Shown piece after piece: positions 33,698 to 43,810 of a stretch of 64,000 nt of DNA (its first letter is position 1; every line of letters begins with the position of its first letter). The position numbers were made by a program, and so were the translations under genes. The notes below the pieces were generated by a model that was given only the letters and a program-made list of their open reading frames with translations, searched no databases and was not told the origin of the DNA. The stretch is from Diaporthe sp. PMI_573 (Eukaryota; Ascomycota; Sordariomycetes; Diaporthales; Diaporthaceae): the NCBI GenBank assembly GCA_021399435.1, contig JAJTUP010000041.1, positions 372,001 through 436,000 on the forward strand, read 5' to 3'.

Positions 33698-34682
33698 CTA
33701 TGCAGACTTTAATCTCTCGATAATCTTGGCCTGGGCTTTTATCGCTCGTGTCGCATCTTTTTTGCCGAATTGTGGACCGACGTTATTGATTATAGGAACA
33801 TCTCGAACAGAACCGGGCATTATCTCCAGGCAAGTTCCTCCTTCGATACGCTCTTCCACTGCACCAATGTCGGCGAGGGACTCGGTGGTGTTTTCTTCAA
33901 CACAAGCGAGCATGGCTTTGGCTACATCCTGGGGAGAAATCCATTCCACCTCATTTTCGTCGACTGTATCCAAGCTCTGCATCTTCTCTTTGGCTTCTGT
34001 CCACATCGGTGTCTTGACCATGCCTGGCAACACGGCTGTAACTCGGATGCCCAGCTGACTCTCTAGAGAGGCCATTGACTTGGCGAAGCCGAATAAACCG
34101 TGCTTTGCGGCGTGATATAAGGGGAATTGTAAGCTAGCTGTTTCGGACGCGACCGAGGCAACTAGAACGACTGACTTCGGGTTATGCGGACCCGCCGGCG
34201 ATGGACCTCTCCGAAAATACGAGATAGCCAGCTGCGTCATACGGATAGGATGGACCAGGTTGACGTCGATATTCATGTATCGATCCCCAAGAGGTTTGTC
34301 AAACGATTCTTCACTGCCAGGTGGGGACCAGAAGGATGACTGCGGAGGCTCGAAAACGCCGGCTCCAGGGCAAACAATATCGACCGAGCCAAATCTGCTG
34401 ATGCTGACGTCAAAAAGTCGTTCCAGATTAGACCACGACGTAACATCGGTCTTGATGTAATGGGCATTCCCCTCGTATTCCGTGATGAGATCGGCTGCTT
34501 CTGGTCGCAGCCTGGTGTCAGCCAAAACGACATTGGATCCGCGTTTGAGAAGTCGCCTTGCGAATGCCAGGCAGATGCCTGCAATGAATTAATAGATAAC
34601 TACTCAATAGGCTTTGATCAATCAACGCACCAGACCCGGCGCCTGTGACGATGGCTGTCTTGCCCCGGACAATTTGAGCCAT
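33698..34682 (-). CDS. Short-chain dehydrogenase/reductase (SDR)
   Basis: Two exons, 34682-34631 and 34578-33698, with a 52-nt intron (GTGCGT...CAG) that splits the dinucleotide motif. The spliced protein has 310 residues and begins MAQIVRGKTAIVTGAGSG. Classical SDR features: the TGAGSGI cofactor loop near residue 13, an Asp-containing second strand (VVLADTRL), PGAGV in place of the NAG motif, and the catalytic YHAAKHG with Ser upstream (ASVASETAS). It probably uses NAD(H), given the acidic residue after strand 2. It oxidises or reduces an alcohol/ketone of unknown identity. Divergent from the bZIP gene at 35179; the spacer carries palindromic sites. Confidence 0.88.
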
Positions 34683-35178
34683 GGTTACGAATTAGTGCGA
34701 CATGGAGTTGAGTGAGAACATTGAATATTGGAGACGACTCTGAGACGGTGCGATGGAGAATATGATTCGCACACATCATATGGCAAGTGAGCAGCCAGTC
34801 TTTATAATTTGTCATTTGGTAACTGCATAAGTCGCCTCGAAGAATGGACGTCACAGGTGTTGAGTCAGCAACGCTTCGTAACGAACATGTACGATCGGAC
34901 GTACGATCGTACTACTAGTAAACATGGATGTGCGCTCAATTTCTCCAGAATACTGTACCCCAGCAAATGGGACCCCACTCCCGCCTTTCCGAGTGATCCG
35001 GGCATATGGCCTGGGCGCGGGACGATTCCGTGGCTCCGGGGCCTCGGAGGTTGACATGGAAAGATGAGAACGATTGACCGGGGCTTTTCTTCTTTCTATT
35101 ACGCAAAACGACGAGCTGTACGCTGTCTAACAAGCACCACACCCAGGGTCACAAGTCCAACTTAGCGTCACCTTCACG
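34683..35178. promoter_or_regulatory. Divergent promoter between the SDR and bZIP genes
   Basis: A 496-bp spacer with a pair of adjacent palindromic sites at 34889-34912 and no gene. Confidence 0.6.
34889..34912. promoter_or_regulatory. Paired GTACGATCGTAC-type palindromes
   Basis: A perfect 12-bp palindrome GTACGATCGTAC occupies 34901-34912. Directly before it, 34889-34900 is the same site with one change (GTACGATCGGAC). They lie 207-230 bp upstream of the SDR start and 267-290 bp upstream of the bZIP start. The same palindrome recurs four times in the other divergent promoter of this block. Confidence 0.65.
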
Positions 35179-36900
35179 ATGACCACCGAGGCATCTTGGA
35201 AATGTAGATTTACACCGGAGCAGCTGGAAAGAAAGCGAAAAGTCGACCGGATTGGACAGCAGAAATTGCGCCGGCAATCCACGCAGAAAACGAAGAAGCT
35301 AGAAGAACGTCTACAGCTGGCCGTCACTGGCGAGCACTCGGACCTGGTTCAGTCACTGCTGGAAGAGAATGCAAAGTTGCGGAAGGCCATTGGCTATTAC
35401 CGCTCGTGCCTCCAGGGAGTGGAAGCACTGGTGAAGCCGTGTCTGAATGCCGGCGGGGACATCCAGGTCGATGACGACTTTCTTGTCGCATCTGCGCCTG
35501 GGATATCGTCTCGCTCTCACGGGGAAGAGTCTGTTAATACGACGCAGATGTCATCGCTACTGCGACTTACCCGCCAACCTTCAATCTACTACCAGGCAAA
35601 GGATGTGTCAACGTGGGATGGGTCCTTGCAAGGAGCAGACGTCTCTGTGGACAAATTGGTCGAAGTTGTAATGCTTTGGAAGTTATCACACAATCATGGG
35701 GTGGGCCCACGGTTCCTTGAAGGAATGCTAGAGCTGAAGTGCCGTTCGGGTCAACAATCAGTATCAGGTAGGCAAGCGCTCGATATCTTTCACAGTTCCC
35801 TGGGCTAATATTTAGCATAGATGATTTTCAGCAATTGATTCTGTCATCTCGATTTTATGAGCACGTATATGAAGCTTTGACCGGACCCATGGAATTACCA
35901 ACAGCCGTGGATGTAGGCCCTGGGGAGTTGGTCAAGCACATGAATCCCAAGGAGCTTCACAAGCGCACCATCACTGTTTACGCCTATGAGGCGCTTCGTC
36001 CCTACAAATCATACTTTGCTTCCCTCCTTGAGTGGTCAGCCATATTCTGGTCAATTCGAATTTACTATGAGGTCCGCGATCCATCTGTCAAACCATGCAA
36101 GCACATTGTTGACGATCCCAGTTCTTAACTTGGCCCACTGTCGAGACTCTTATGCAAGTCCCGTCGTATCTTTGGCCGACACCATCTCAATTTTCTGGCG
36201 ATCATCCACAATTCATCGATTTCCTTGTGTGGTGAGTAAGCCTCCAGCCGTCGGTGGTGGTGATTGACGGATTTAACGACTTCACAGGCCAAGAATAAGG
36301 CATTTCGTTTGCTTGAACGATCAAGCGTATGACTTGGATGAGTTGATCCTCTCGCTGGTGAAGAACTTCGAGTTGCGCGTGGGGTCCATCATGCCGGTCC
36401 CCCCGTTATTTCAGAAGACTGCGGCGTCCACGGATCTGCAGCTGCATCCAAAGATGGTCGACGTGCTGTACAACCTGGACAACTTCAGTGTGCGAGATGC
36501 CTTTACCCGCCAGTATCCGGATCTTGGTACGGATTTGTCAGGCGGCACCGGGCAAGCTATTTCGTCAGACTCGACGAGTCAGTCTCAGTCGCGAGCAGCA
36601 AACATGCCTGCTGGTGAACAACGTTTGGTCGCTGATGTTGTCAATCTGAGTCAGCCTTCCGGTACAGAGATTGGTAATTCAACTTGGACAGCTGCTTCTG
36701 AATCATTCATAGATGGCCTCGGCACGATGTGGTGCAGCGCAGCGGGCTCGGCAGCAATAGCTTTCCCACCGCTGCGGGAATTAGAAGTTGCACAAACGCT
36801 ACCGGTACAAGGGATCGACCACGATTTTGATTCGGAGGCGGTAACAATGGCTGGTACCACGAACGACGCATTGTTGGACACAACTTGGTTGATCGATTGA
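35179..36900 (+). CDS. bZIP transcription factor with DUF3425-type C-terminal domain
   Basis: Four exons: 35179-35767, 35821-36071, 36122-36231 and 36288-36900, with introns of 50-56 nt, giving 520 residues. The N-terminal bZIP region has the basic stretch ERKRKVDRIGQQKLRRQST, a leucine-zipper-like segment KKLEERLQLAV, then SLLEENAKLRKAIGYYRSCL. The usual Asn of the basic signature is Asp here (VDRIGQQ), which I recall from other members of this subgroup. The middle and C-terminal parts carry the DUF3425-type pattern, including TWPTVETLMQVPSYLWPTPSQF, HPQFIDFLVWPRIR and a loop region. These regulators often control nearby metabolic genes. It sits centrally in a five-gene block whose divergent promoters share a palindrome, so it is the natural candidate to bind it. 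Confidence 0.85.
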
Positions 36901-37076
36901 CTGAATCTCCACGTGCGAATAGTGCTCGTCTTTCCAGGTTATACAGAAAAAAGCTCCCGGCGGATGATACACAATTCGTTCCATAAAGAGATTTCCAAAA
37001 AAAATACGACAGTTCACCAGCCAACTCATTCCGCTCTATCCTCCCTCCGTCCTTCCAATATCGGTCTATGCGTCTC

Positions 37077-37547
37077 CTATGCCTCGACCAATACCGTGTT
37101 CTTCAATGGATCCGGTCTCTCAGGGGAAAGCCCTAGCTTCGACATGAACGCATTCGCATAATCACTGTCCATGGTCTCGATTGTCCTCTTGATTTCCTTT
37201 CCGTCTTCACTGAGCGTGACTTCCCAGACGTAGCTGTTCTCATACACCCCAATCTTGGTCGGCGCTCTGGACCAGAGATACAGCATGACCTTGCGCCGCT
37301 CGACATCGACCATGGCTACTTCGTGCTTGACAAACTTGAATTCCGGTACGAAGGTCCGCATGTGGTCGAGCGTAGCGCGGAGCGCATAGTTGTTGAGCTC
37401 GCCACCGCCTTGGATGGAAGCTGGGCGGTACTCGTGGACTGCGTCGGTGCTGCGGCCCTTCAAGACGGAGTCGGATGTCCACTTGTTGAATTGTTCCAGG
37501 TGGTCGACTACGGTCTGGATGAGGCGATTGCGGGTAGGTGCTGCCAT
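37077..37547 (-). CDS. SnoaL-like (NTF2-fold) protein
   Basis: A single-exon 156-residue protein. The pattern is that of small NTF2-fold/SnoaL-like polyketide-cyclase relatives in fungal metabolic clusters: an N-terminal helix (IQTVVDHLEQFNKWT), the DAVHEYRPAS segment, then NYALRATLDHMRTFVPEFKFVKHEVAMVDVERRKVMLYLWSRA, and a C-terminal strand YVWEVTLSEDGKEI. Members catalyse cyclisation, isomerisation or hydrolysis of small aromatic/polyketide compounds or only bind them. No catalytic residue can be assigned. It is tail to tail with the bZIP gene (176 bp) and divergent from the CocE-like hydrolase gene. Confidence 0.75.
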   Translation of the reverse strand: MAAPTRNRLIQTVVDHLEQFNKWTSDSVLKGRSTDAVHEYRPASIQGGGELNNYALRATLDHMRTFVPEFKFVKHEVAMVDVERRKVMLYLWSRAPTKIGVYENSYVWEVTLSEDGKEIKRTIETMDSDYANAFMSKLGLSPERPDPLKNTVLVEA

Positions 37548-37768
37548 GGTGAGGGCAAGTGATAGTGATATTTCTTTTCGGCGGAAAGGTTGGATCGAGG
37601 CTTTTCTTCGGTGAGATTGGAGTGGTGAAATGTTTGGGCATGTTAACAGCTATATATAATATTGATCAGAGACAATCTATCTCTCGAGAAGAGACGAATG
37701 CTGAGTACGATTCGTCCGAGACGACACTGTAGAGGGGTATGCCTGTCTAATGAGTTCGAGACTGCTGT

Positions 37769-37780
37769 GTACGATCGTAC
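37769..37780. promoter_or_regulatory. Palindromic site 1 in the SnoaL-CocE promoter
   Basis: Perfect GTACGATCGTAC, 222 bp from the SnoaL-like start and 414 bp from the CocE-like start. Confidence 0.6.
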
Positions 37781-37842
37781 AAGTGTGGGGTATGACGACA
37801 CCGTAGAGTGGTACGCCAGCCCGATGAGTTCGGGACTGTCAT

Positions 37843-37854
37843 GTACGATCGTAC
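37843..37854. promoter_or_regulatory. Palindromic site 2 in the SnoaL-CocE promoter
   Basis: Perfect GTACGATCGTAC, one array period (74 bp) after site 1. The 89-bp insertion begins two bases after it. Confidence 0.6.
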
Positions 37855-37856
37855 AA

Positions 37857-37945
37857 GCTATTAAGATACATTGTCTCTTGTCCTTATAGGACACTCATTG
37901 TCGTTCCGGCTTAGTGGAGGAACTTAAAAGAATACAAATAGTCTA
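37857..37945. mobile_element. 89-bp insertion with 13-bp flanking duplication, copy 1
   Basis: The segment is bracketed by TACGATCGTACAA at 37844-37856 and 37946-37958. It interrupts an otherwise exact 74-bp tandem period. A closely related segment at 61885-61972 has unrelated flanks. Shared internal text includes CTTGTCCTTATAGGACACTC and GAATACAAATAGTC. It has no coding capacity and no convincing long terminal inverted repeats. It includes a small inverted repeat GTCCTTATAGGAC. Confidence 0.7.
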
Positions 37946-38193
37946 TACGATCGTACAAATGTGGGGTTTAATTAAACCGCAGAGTATTACGCAAGTCCAA
38001 TAAGTTCGAGACTGCTATTTGCGATCGTACAAGTGTGGGATATGAGGCGTCTTCCGATCATAAAACAGGTTGGGCAGCAACTCACCTTCATCAGAAGAAG
38101 AATCACCTCTAAAGATTGTACGATACATCATATCCATTCATTGCATCTGTCATCACTCAACATCTTGTGTCTAGGGGGCAGTACGGTTGAGCC

Positions 38194-39843
38194 ATGTCTA
38201 TCCATCCACAGTTTGTCCCGGCCAAGTCGCCCGAATCTGCCGGCTACCCCGGCTTGCACACCAGAACAGCCACCGATGATGAGTATGGCCTTATCATACA
38301 CTACGACCAGCCAATCATCCTACGAGATGGCATCAAGATCTACGCCGACGTCTACCGCCCGAAGTCCCTGATCAAGTGCCCCGTGCTCCTCGCCTGGACA
38401 CCCTATGGGAAGCACGTCAACCCATGGCTGGCTTGGAACAACATGAAAGGCTGTGGCGTCCCTACCAGCGTGGTCTCCAAGTATTGCGGTTTCGAGACAC
38501 CTGACCCAGCGTACTGGTGCAAGCACGATTACATCGTCATTGTCGTTGACCCGAGGGGTTACTGGGGATCCGAGGGCGACGCGACATTCATGTCTGACAC
38601 CGAGGCTCAGGACTGCTTCGAGACCATCGAATGGGCGGCGAGACAAGAATGGAGCTCAGGCGACGTCGGCATGAGTGGCGTGTCCTACCTCGCTTGGTCT
38701 CAATGGCGGGTCGCGGCCCTGAATCCGCCCTCACTCAAGGCTATCAACCCAAACGAGGGTGTCACCGACTTTTACCGAGAAGTCGCTCGGCACGGAGGCG
38801 TCCCCTGCGACTTTTTCGAAGGAATTCAAGATCTTCTCTGGAGCTATGGGCGCAACATGGTTGAGGACATCAGCAGGATGGTCACTGACCACCCGTACTT
38901 TGACGCCTACTGGGCTAGTAAGAATCCTGATCTATCCAAGATCACGGTGCCTGCTTACGTCGTCGCTGGCTGGGGCGATCATGGTCTGCACACAAGAGGT
39001 ACTCTGCGAGCGTTCAGAGCCATCAAGTCCGAGCAGAAATGGCTCAAGGTCCACGGACGGAAGAAGTTTCAGTCGTTCTACGAAGATCAGGATAGACAAC
39101 TACAATTCTTCGATAAATTCCTAAAAGGTAAGAAAAGCGAAGTCGACCACTGGCCAAAGGTGAAGCTGGAGATCCGCGAGCGCTATTTTGAAGGGAATTA
39201 CAGGGATGAGATTGAGTGGCCTCTGTCCCGCACAGTGTACACCGAGCTGTTTTTGGAATCTGAATCGCGATCTCTTGGGCTTCAGGCGGTTGTCAAGGTA
39301 TCTCAGGCGGTCTACGACGTCAGCAGGGCCCCCGAGGCGACAGAAAGCCTCTCATTCGACTACACCGTCCCGCAGGACACCGAGTTGACAGGCTACAGCA
39401 AATTAAAACTTTGGGTTGAGGCAAGAGGCGCCGATGATATGGACATCTTTGTCCGTCTTGACAAGTTTGATCGCAGCGGGAATCGCGTCGAGTTCCCTTG
39501 GCGGTCGAACGAACCAGACGGAGCCATTGTCCAAGGATGGCTACGGGTCTCCCACCGTGAGCTGGACGATGCAGCATCAACGCTAGCAGAGCCAGTACTT
39601 CAGCACCAGAGGGAGCTCAAGCTGACCGCTGGAGAGATTGTGCCCGTCGAGGTGGAGATCTGGGCCACATCGGTTTTGCTCCGGAAAGACGAGAAGCTAA
39701 GAGTCACTCTTACCGGGAGTGACCCTCATCCTGGGTCTCATCCAATGAACGGTCATCCAAAGACGGTCAATAGAGGAAGTCATGTGATTTGGACAGGAGG
39801 ACAGTACGATTCGAAGCTTGTAGTACCGGTAATTCCTCGGTAG
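38194..39843 (+). CDS. CocE/NonD family serine hydrolase
   Basis: A 549-residue single-exon alpha/beta hydrolase of the CocE/X-Pro dipeptidyl-peptidase (S15) type. The N-terminal domain starts with the family's PIILRDGIKIYADVYRP. The nucleophile elbow is GMSGVSYLAWSQW near residue 170. A VVAGWGDHGLHTRGT segment is typical for the catalytic Asp region, and the C-terminal jelly-roll domain runs from about residue 350 (TELFLESESRSLG... SKLKLWVEARGADDMDIFVRL). These enzymes cleave esters or amides; the founding bacterial enzyme is cocaine esterase. No signal peptide is visible, so it is likely cytosolic. Its promoter shares the palindromic array with the SnoaL-like gene. Confidence 0.88.
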   Translation: MSIHPQFVPAKSPESAGYPGLHTRTATDDEYGLIIHYDQPIILRDGIKIYADVYRPKSLIKCPVLLAWTPYGKHVNPWLAWNNMKGCGVPTSVVSKYCGFETPDPAYWCKHDYIVIVVDPRGYWGSEGDATFMSDTEAQDCFETIEWAARQEWSSGDVGMSGVSYLAWSQWRVAALNPPSLKAINPNEGVTDFYREVARHGGVPCDFFEGIQDLLWSYGRNMVEDISRMVTDHPYFDAYWASKNPDLSKITVPAYVVAGWGDHGLHTRGTLRAFRAIKSEQKWLKVHGRKKFQSFYEDQDRQLQFFDKFLKGKKSEVDHWPKVKLEIRERYFEGNYRDEIEWPLSRTVYTELFLESESRSLGLQAVVKVSQAVYDVSRAPEATESLSFDYTVPQDTELTGYSKLKLWVEARGADDMDIFVRLDKFDRSGNRVEFPWRSNEPDGAIVQGWLRVSHRELDDAASTLAEPVLQHQRELKLTAGEIVPVEVEIWATSVLLRKDEKLRVTLTGSDPHPGSHPMNGHPKTVNRGSHVIWTGGQYDSKLVVPVIPR

Positions 39844-40021
39844 TTTAAGATGCAACAGTGCGAGCTGGAGTTTATCAGTGTGTCTGAATGTAGGTGCAGA
39901 GAATTAAGTTGCAATCGATTCCCTCATCCACAAATGCATCTAGGTGAACATAACTAATCGCACCGTCGTAAAGAAATTTGATTAAAGGAGTGACTCGAGA
40001 GTCACAAACCCAGAAGTAATA

Positions 40022-41241
40022 CTACTTGTTCTTTGAGTTTGTCGCGCTCGCGCCGTTGAAGACAAACGAGCTTGTGGCCCGCAGCCAGTCGTGATGCTCC
40101 TCGTACATTGGTTCCAACCCCTTTTCAATCGTCTCCTTGACAAAGTCTTCAAAAGAAATACCCTCAATATCGGGGTATAGGTCCTTCCCGATGAGGTATC
40201 CTAGATAGCGGGCATACTCGGGCGTATTCTCTCCCATGATGTCAAAGGACTTTAAGTAGGTGTACTGGTAATAGTCCATCGACTTCATAGGGTCGTCCTT
40301 GTTTGCGGCGATACCTGCCTCGACCTCATCTTCGGTCCGCTGTGATGACTTAATGTCAGTTTTGAGCTCTTGAGGACAAGCACGCCAGGGATGCAGAAAT
40401 GACGGGCTGCAAAGAGGTGACATCTTGTGACAACCTACATATTTTCTCTCAAGCGTCTCACCGCTGAGTCTTTCTACCGTATCCCATAAATCGTGTTGAG
40501 TACGAAGGTCGGTGTAGGCAAAAACCTTCCGGTTCAAGGTTCTAGGGTCTGCGATAATACGAGCGACGTAGACACCGATGTCGCGGGAGTCTGTTCTGGC
40601 GGACAATACCTCACCCGCGCCTCCAATGAAGGAGTTGTATAGGAAGAGATTACGGTCCAGGCGACCAGAAGGGAGGCGCGGAAGGCTGATCTGATACCAC
40701 CAACCGACGTCAATGACAGTGTAGGGAAGGTGAAGTCTTTCGATGTGGTCCAGCGTAGCCTCTTTCTTTAGGTCGGGTCAGCGTGTTAATAGTGGCTCGG
40801 TGAGGCCAAGGTGACTTACAGTGTCGCGCAATGACAGCACACCCCTGGGCATCACCGTGGCATAGAAGCACGGGACATAACGCTTCACGCCTGCCTTCTT
40901 AGCCATGGTGGCAAGGGGGGCCTCGTCAGTAACCACGCAGACAATCAGGACGTCGATGCCTGTGAGCTGGGCCACTACTTCTTCCTCGGAGCCGGCGAGA
41001 TCGAAGGCGACGACATTGACACCGCGTTTCGGGAGGTCTTGCACATTGGCCTTCTGCAGCGAGGAAGGTCGTACAAGGGCCGTGACGTCCTGTGGGCAGC
41101 GCTTGTATTAGAAGGTGCTCGGCTAAATACAGTTCTGCCACGGCGATGAGAACATACGAATTTGGTATCGGGAGATGCAAGTAGGCCATTGACAATTGAG
41201 CTTCCATTCTGGCCCGTGGCCCCGAGGATTGCGACCTTCAT
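40022..41241 (-). CDS. NmrA-like / isoflavone-reductase-like protein
   Basis: Four exons: 41241-41158, 41089-40820, 40765-40439 and 40339-40022 (332 residues). It starts MKVAILGATGQNGSSIV with the GxxGxxG dinucleotide loop. VTALVRPSSLQK, VDVLIVCVV-type strand, YVPCFYATVMPRG and YTVIDVGWWYQISLPRLPSGR follow, all typical of fungal NmrA-like NAD(P)-binding proteins that act as redox sensors or reductases. The third intron (99 nt, GTAGGT...CAG) is a multiple of three without an in-frame stop, so its retention would add 33 residues rather than truncate. The canonical active-site Tyr-Lys of SDRs is not evident, as usual for the family. It is tail to tail with the CocE-like gene, 178 bp apart; its own promoter lacks the palindrome. 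Confidence 0.85.
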
Positions 41242-43100
41242 GTTGGTGTTGGTTGAAATTAATTAGAGACCTTGGGATTGAAAGTTGTTCGATGGCAAGA
41301 ATCACAATGCGTTTGCCGTCACCGTCCTCCTCTCTAAATACTAATTAGTAGCCCATGACGGCTACGGGCATGAAGGAGCACCTTCGAGGCTGCGGAGACG
41401 AATCGACTGGCGGCGCTCCCCAATTGGCTGATACGTGCGGAATGCGTGCGGAATGCTTGCGGGACATCTTCATGGGGTCCCTTGAACCTTCATTAGTCAT
41501 ACGGAGACTTATAGCTTAAACCCAGCACGCTTGGCTGATTTCCGGATGAATACAACTCCAAAATGTGGGTCACTTTGGTAGTGATGTCTCCGAATTAGAA
41601 AGCACAGCGGACCGAGGAAGACATAGCACGGCAGGAGCCGAGACTAACGGGCACTTCAGAATGACCGACAGCCCAGCTGTAGGTATGGCGGAGGCGGGCC
41701 CGTGGAGGTTGCTGCGGACGCCCCCGCTTCTATCAATATATTCTCGAGACACGCGCTGTGGACGCACGGGTCTGGTTACATCGGCAGGCGGCCCCGTGGC
41801 CGTGACCGACCTCCTGGCAACTATAGCACTGTCCAGTCGGTCTCAGTGTTTGAAAAACATGGTCCTCCCAGAAGCCCCTTCTACGTATGAATAGCCGTTT
41901 TCCAGCTGCTTTCCCGCAGTTGAGGCTCTGTTGAGGTAGTTAGAGAACCATCAGGCCGTATACCTTTTAGGTGTCCCTACTGGTGACTGAGCCATCCAAC
42001 TTTGCGACCTGGGTCTCGATCCGCTCGGCTGTCTCAGCCCGGACGTCGTTTCTCTTGTCCAAGCACGCCGTGCGTCTCACGCCGTCGACTTCGACTCGAT
42101 GTCCTTGTGAAATAACTGGTCGGCGTCAGCGAGCTTGAGGCCAAGTACATAGTCCTCCTTCTCGGACGAATTTGTCACCTCATTGTGGTAAAATTTGTAA
42201 AACCTGTGACTCTGCAGGCACCACTCACAAAGCCGGGTCCGGAGGCTGTTCAGGGACAAGATCCATGATACGCTGTAGCCTGATCACAGAAGACAGGGCA
42301 GGTCACCATACTCCTTCACTCCTTGTCGATGGAACGCTGCCAGTACTTTTCCTACCGCACAATTCCATACACCTTCAAATATACGTTCAAAGGTTTTGAT
42401 CGATTAGTTAAAAATCCCCGAGATATTTTGGTCAAATTCCGCTACAATTGCAATCAGATCATTTATCATCGCCATTTGAGTGATATCTAATCCAAGCAAT
42501 TGAAGGAAATTGATTGCCAGTTACGTGTCCGAGTGGCAAAGGATTCGGTAGTTCAGCCTTTCTCAAAGTAATCTTTGTAGGTGTTAACTCCGACTTAATG
42601 TCAATATACTTGAGACTTCTCAACCCAGGTTTGTTCCCTTGTGAACACGAGGTTTCTGCAAAATAGGTATGCTGTCCCGCAGATCCTCGGCGATGAGAAC
42701 CAGCATTGGACTCGTCGTGGACGTTCCTTCGCGAATGAAGAGCCGCAGAAGCAGAAAACACATATTGCTGCGTTAGCTCAACGTCATTCTCACCACCCCA
42801 TGATGGCAAAAGACGACGTGTAGAGTGGCAGTGGAGTTCCCAGTCGTGGTTCGGCTCCGTGCCGTCATATCCGTAATCCCCGGCCGTCCACAGGCCGGCG
42901 AACCAACGGGTGTCGATCACTGCATCAAAATCAGGAATCCAAAGGCGCATCGCATGTTTCCGCAAATAGACTGGCCGTGAGTTGCAATACATGCTGTTTA
43001 AATAAGTCTACTCGCCATTTACAAATCTTGCAATTTGCTTTATCATCTTCGAATTCATCTTCACGCAAACGATAGCTTGACCTCATGAGCATACCTCACG
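41242..43100. other. 1.86-kb spacer, no supported gene
   Basis: An open frame of 177 codons on the minus strand (42459-42992) and one of 60 codons (42077-42259) have some protein-like phrases, but no recognised domain and no convincing splice joins. They may be remnants of an older gene. Confidence 0.4.
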
Positions 43101-43730
43101 ATGAAGATGAACATTGTCTTCACTTGCATTTCTCTGGCAGTCCTCGTGGGTGCTGAAGACATCGACGATCACGATGTCCCCCAGGCGTGTCTGTCCGACT
43201 GCCGCGGCTTGATCGACCTCTCTGCCAGATGCGAAAACAGCACAGATGGTGACTCTGCGTTCAATGACTGCGTGTGCGGTGACACGAGTGTTGAATCCGC
43301 GTTCAACTCTTGCGCCGCTTGTGCCAAACAGAATGGCTTCACGTCAAACAATGACAACGGTACGCATTTAACTGTCATTCCGGGTTGAATTGTCGCAGAA
43401 CAACGCGCTTTCTCCTTGAGTCTGGACAGCGGCTGACATGAATCTTCTACAGATGTCGCGTCTCTGATGACGGACTGCGGCCTGGACTTCAATGCTGCGA
43501 GCGCCCCCAGCGGAAATAACACGGGCACTGTTACGACCAGCACGGTCACTTCCGTATCGGGCTCGAGCACCGTCGTTTTGACCACGACTTCTACCCCGTC
43601 AGCGGCGTCGCAGACTTCCGGAAGCGGGGCCATGTCGACAGATGCATCGGCGGCAGCAGGAGCACATGCAACTGCTGGCATTGGAGCCGTGGTCGCTGGG
43701 TTAGCCTTGGGAATTCCTGCATTGGTCTAA
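43101..43730 (+). CDS. Small secreted cysteine-rich protein with probable GPI anchor
   Basis: Two exons, 43101-43359 and 43453-43730 (178 residues), joined by a 93-nt intron (GTACGC...CAG). The N-terminus is a signal peptide (MNIVFTCISLAVLVGA). The mature part has about nine cysteines in the order CLSDC, C, CVC, CAAC, then C after the intron (TDCG). A Ser/Thr-rich linker (TVTTSTVTSVSGSSTVVLTTTSTP) follows, then a terminal hydrophobic segment (IGAVVAGLALGIPALV) that fits GPI-anchor processing. Overall this is the architecture of small fungal cell-surface proteins, including CFEM-like ones, although the spacing does not match classical CFEM exactly. Function unknown; located at the cell surface by prediction. 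Confidence 0.78.
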
Positions 43731-43810
43731 TATCCGAATAAGTAGTTACTAGTTAAATACACTTGTGACAGTCAGCCCTATGTCATGTTTCCGAGGTACG
43801 ACCAAAGGCT

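Larger units (their letters stand above)
37705..38038. repeat. 74-bp tandem array carrying GTACGATCGTAC palindromes
   Basis: Palindromes are at 37769-37780, 37843-37854, 37945-37956 (first base A instead of G) and 38019-38030 (GC in place of TA at positions 3-4). Spacing is exactly 74 bp for the first and last pairs. Each unit also carries GTACAAGTGTGGGGTATGA, then a GAGTTCGAGACTGCT-like block. A decayed unit starts at 37705. The middle interval is 102 bp because of the 89-bp insertion. Confidence 0.85.
37548..38193. promoter_or_regulatory. Divergent promoter with 74-bp tandem array
   Basis: A 646-bp spacer between the SnoaL-like gene (minus) and the CocE-like gene (plus). It is filled with the tandem array described separately. 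No gene. Confidence 0.65.

Noticed and set aside
42077..42992. Minus-strand frames of 60 and 177 codons with some protein-like phrases
   Set aside because: No domain, no splice joins between them and no flanking support; possibly remnants of an old gene.
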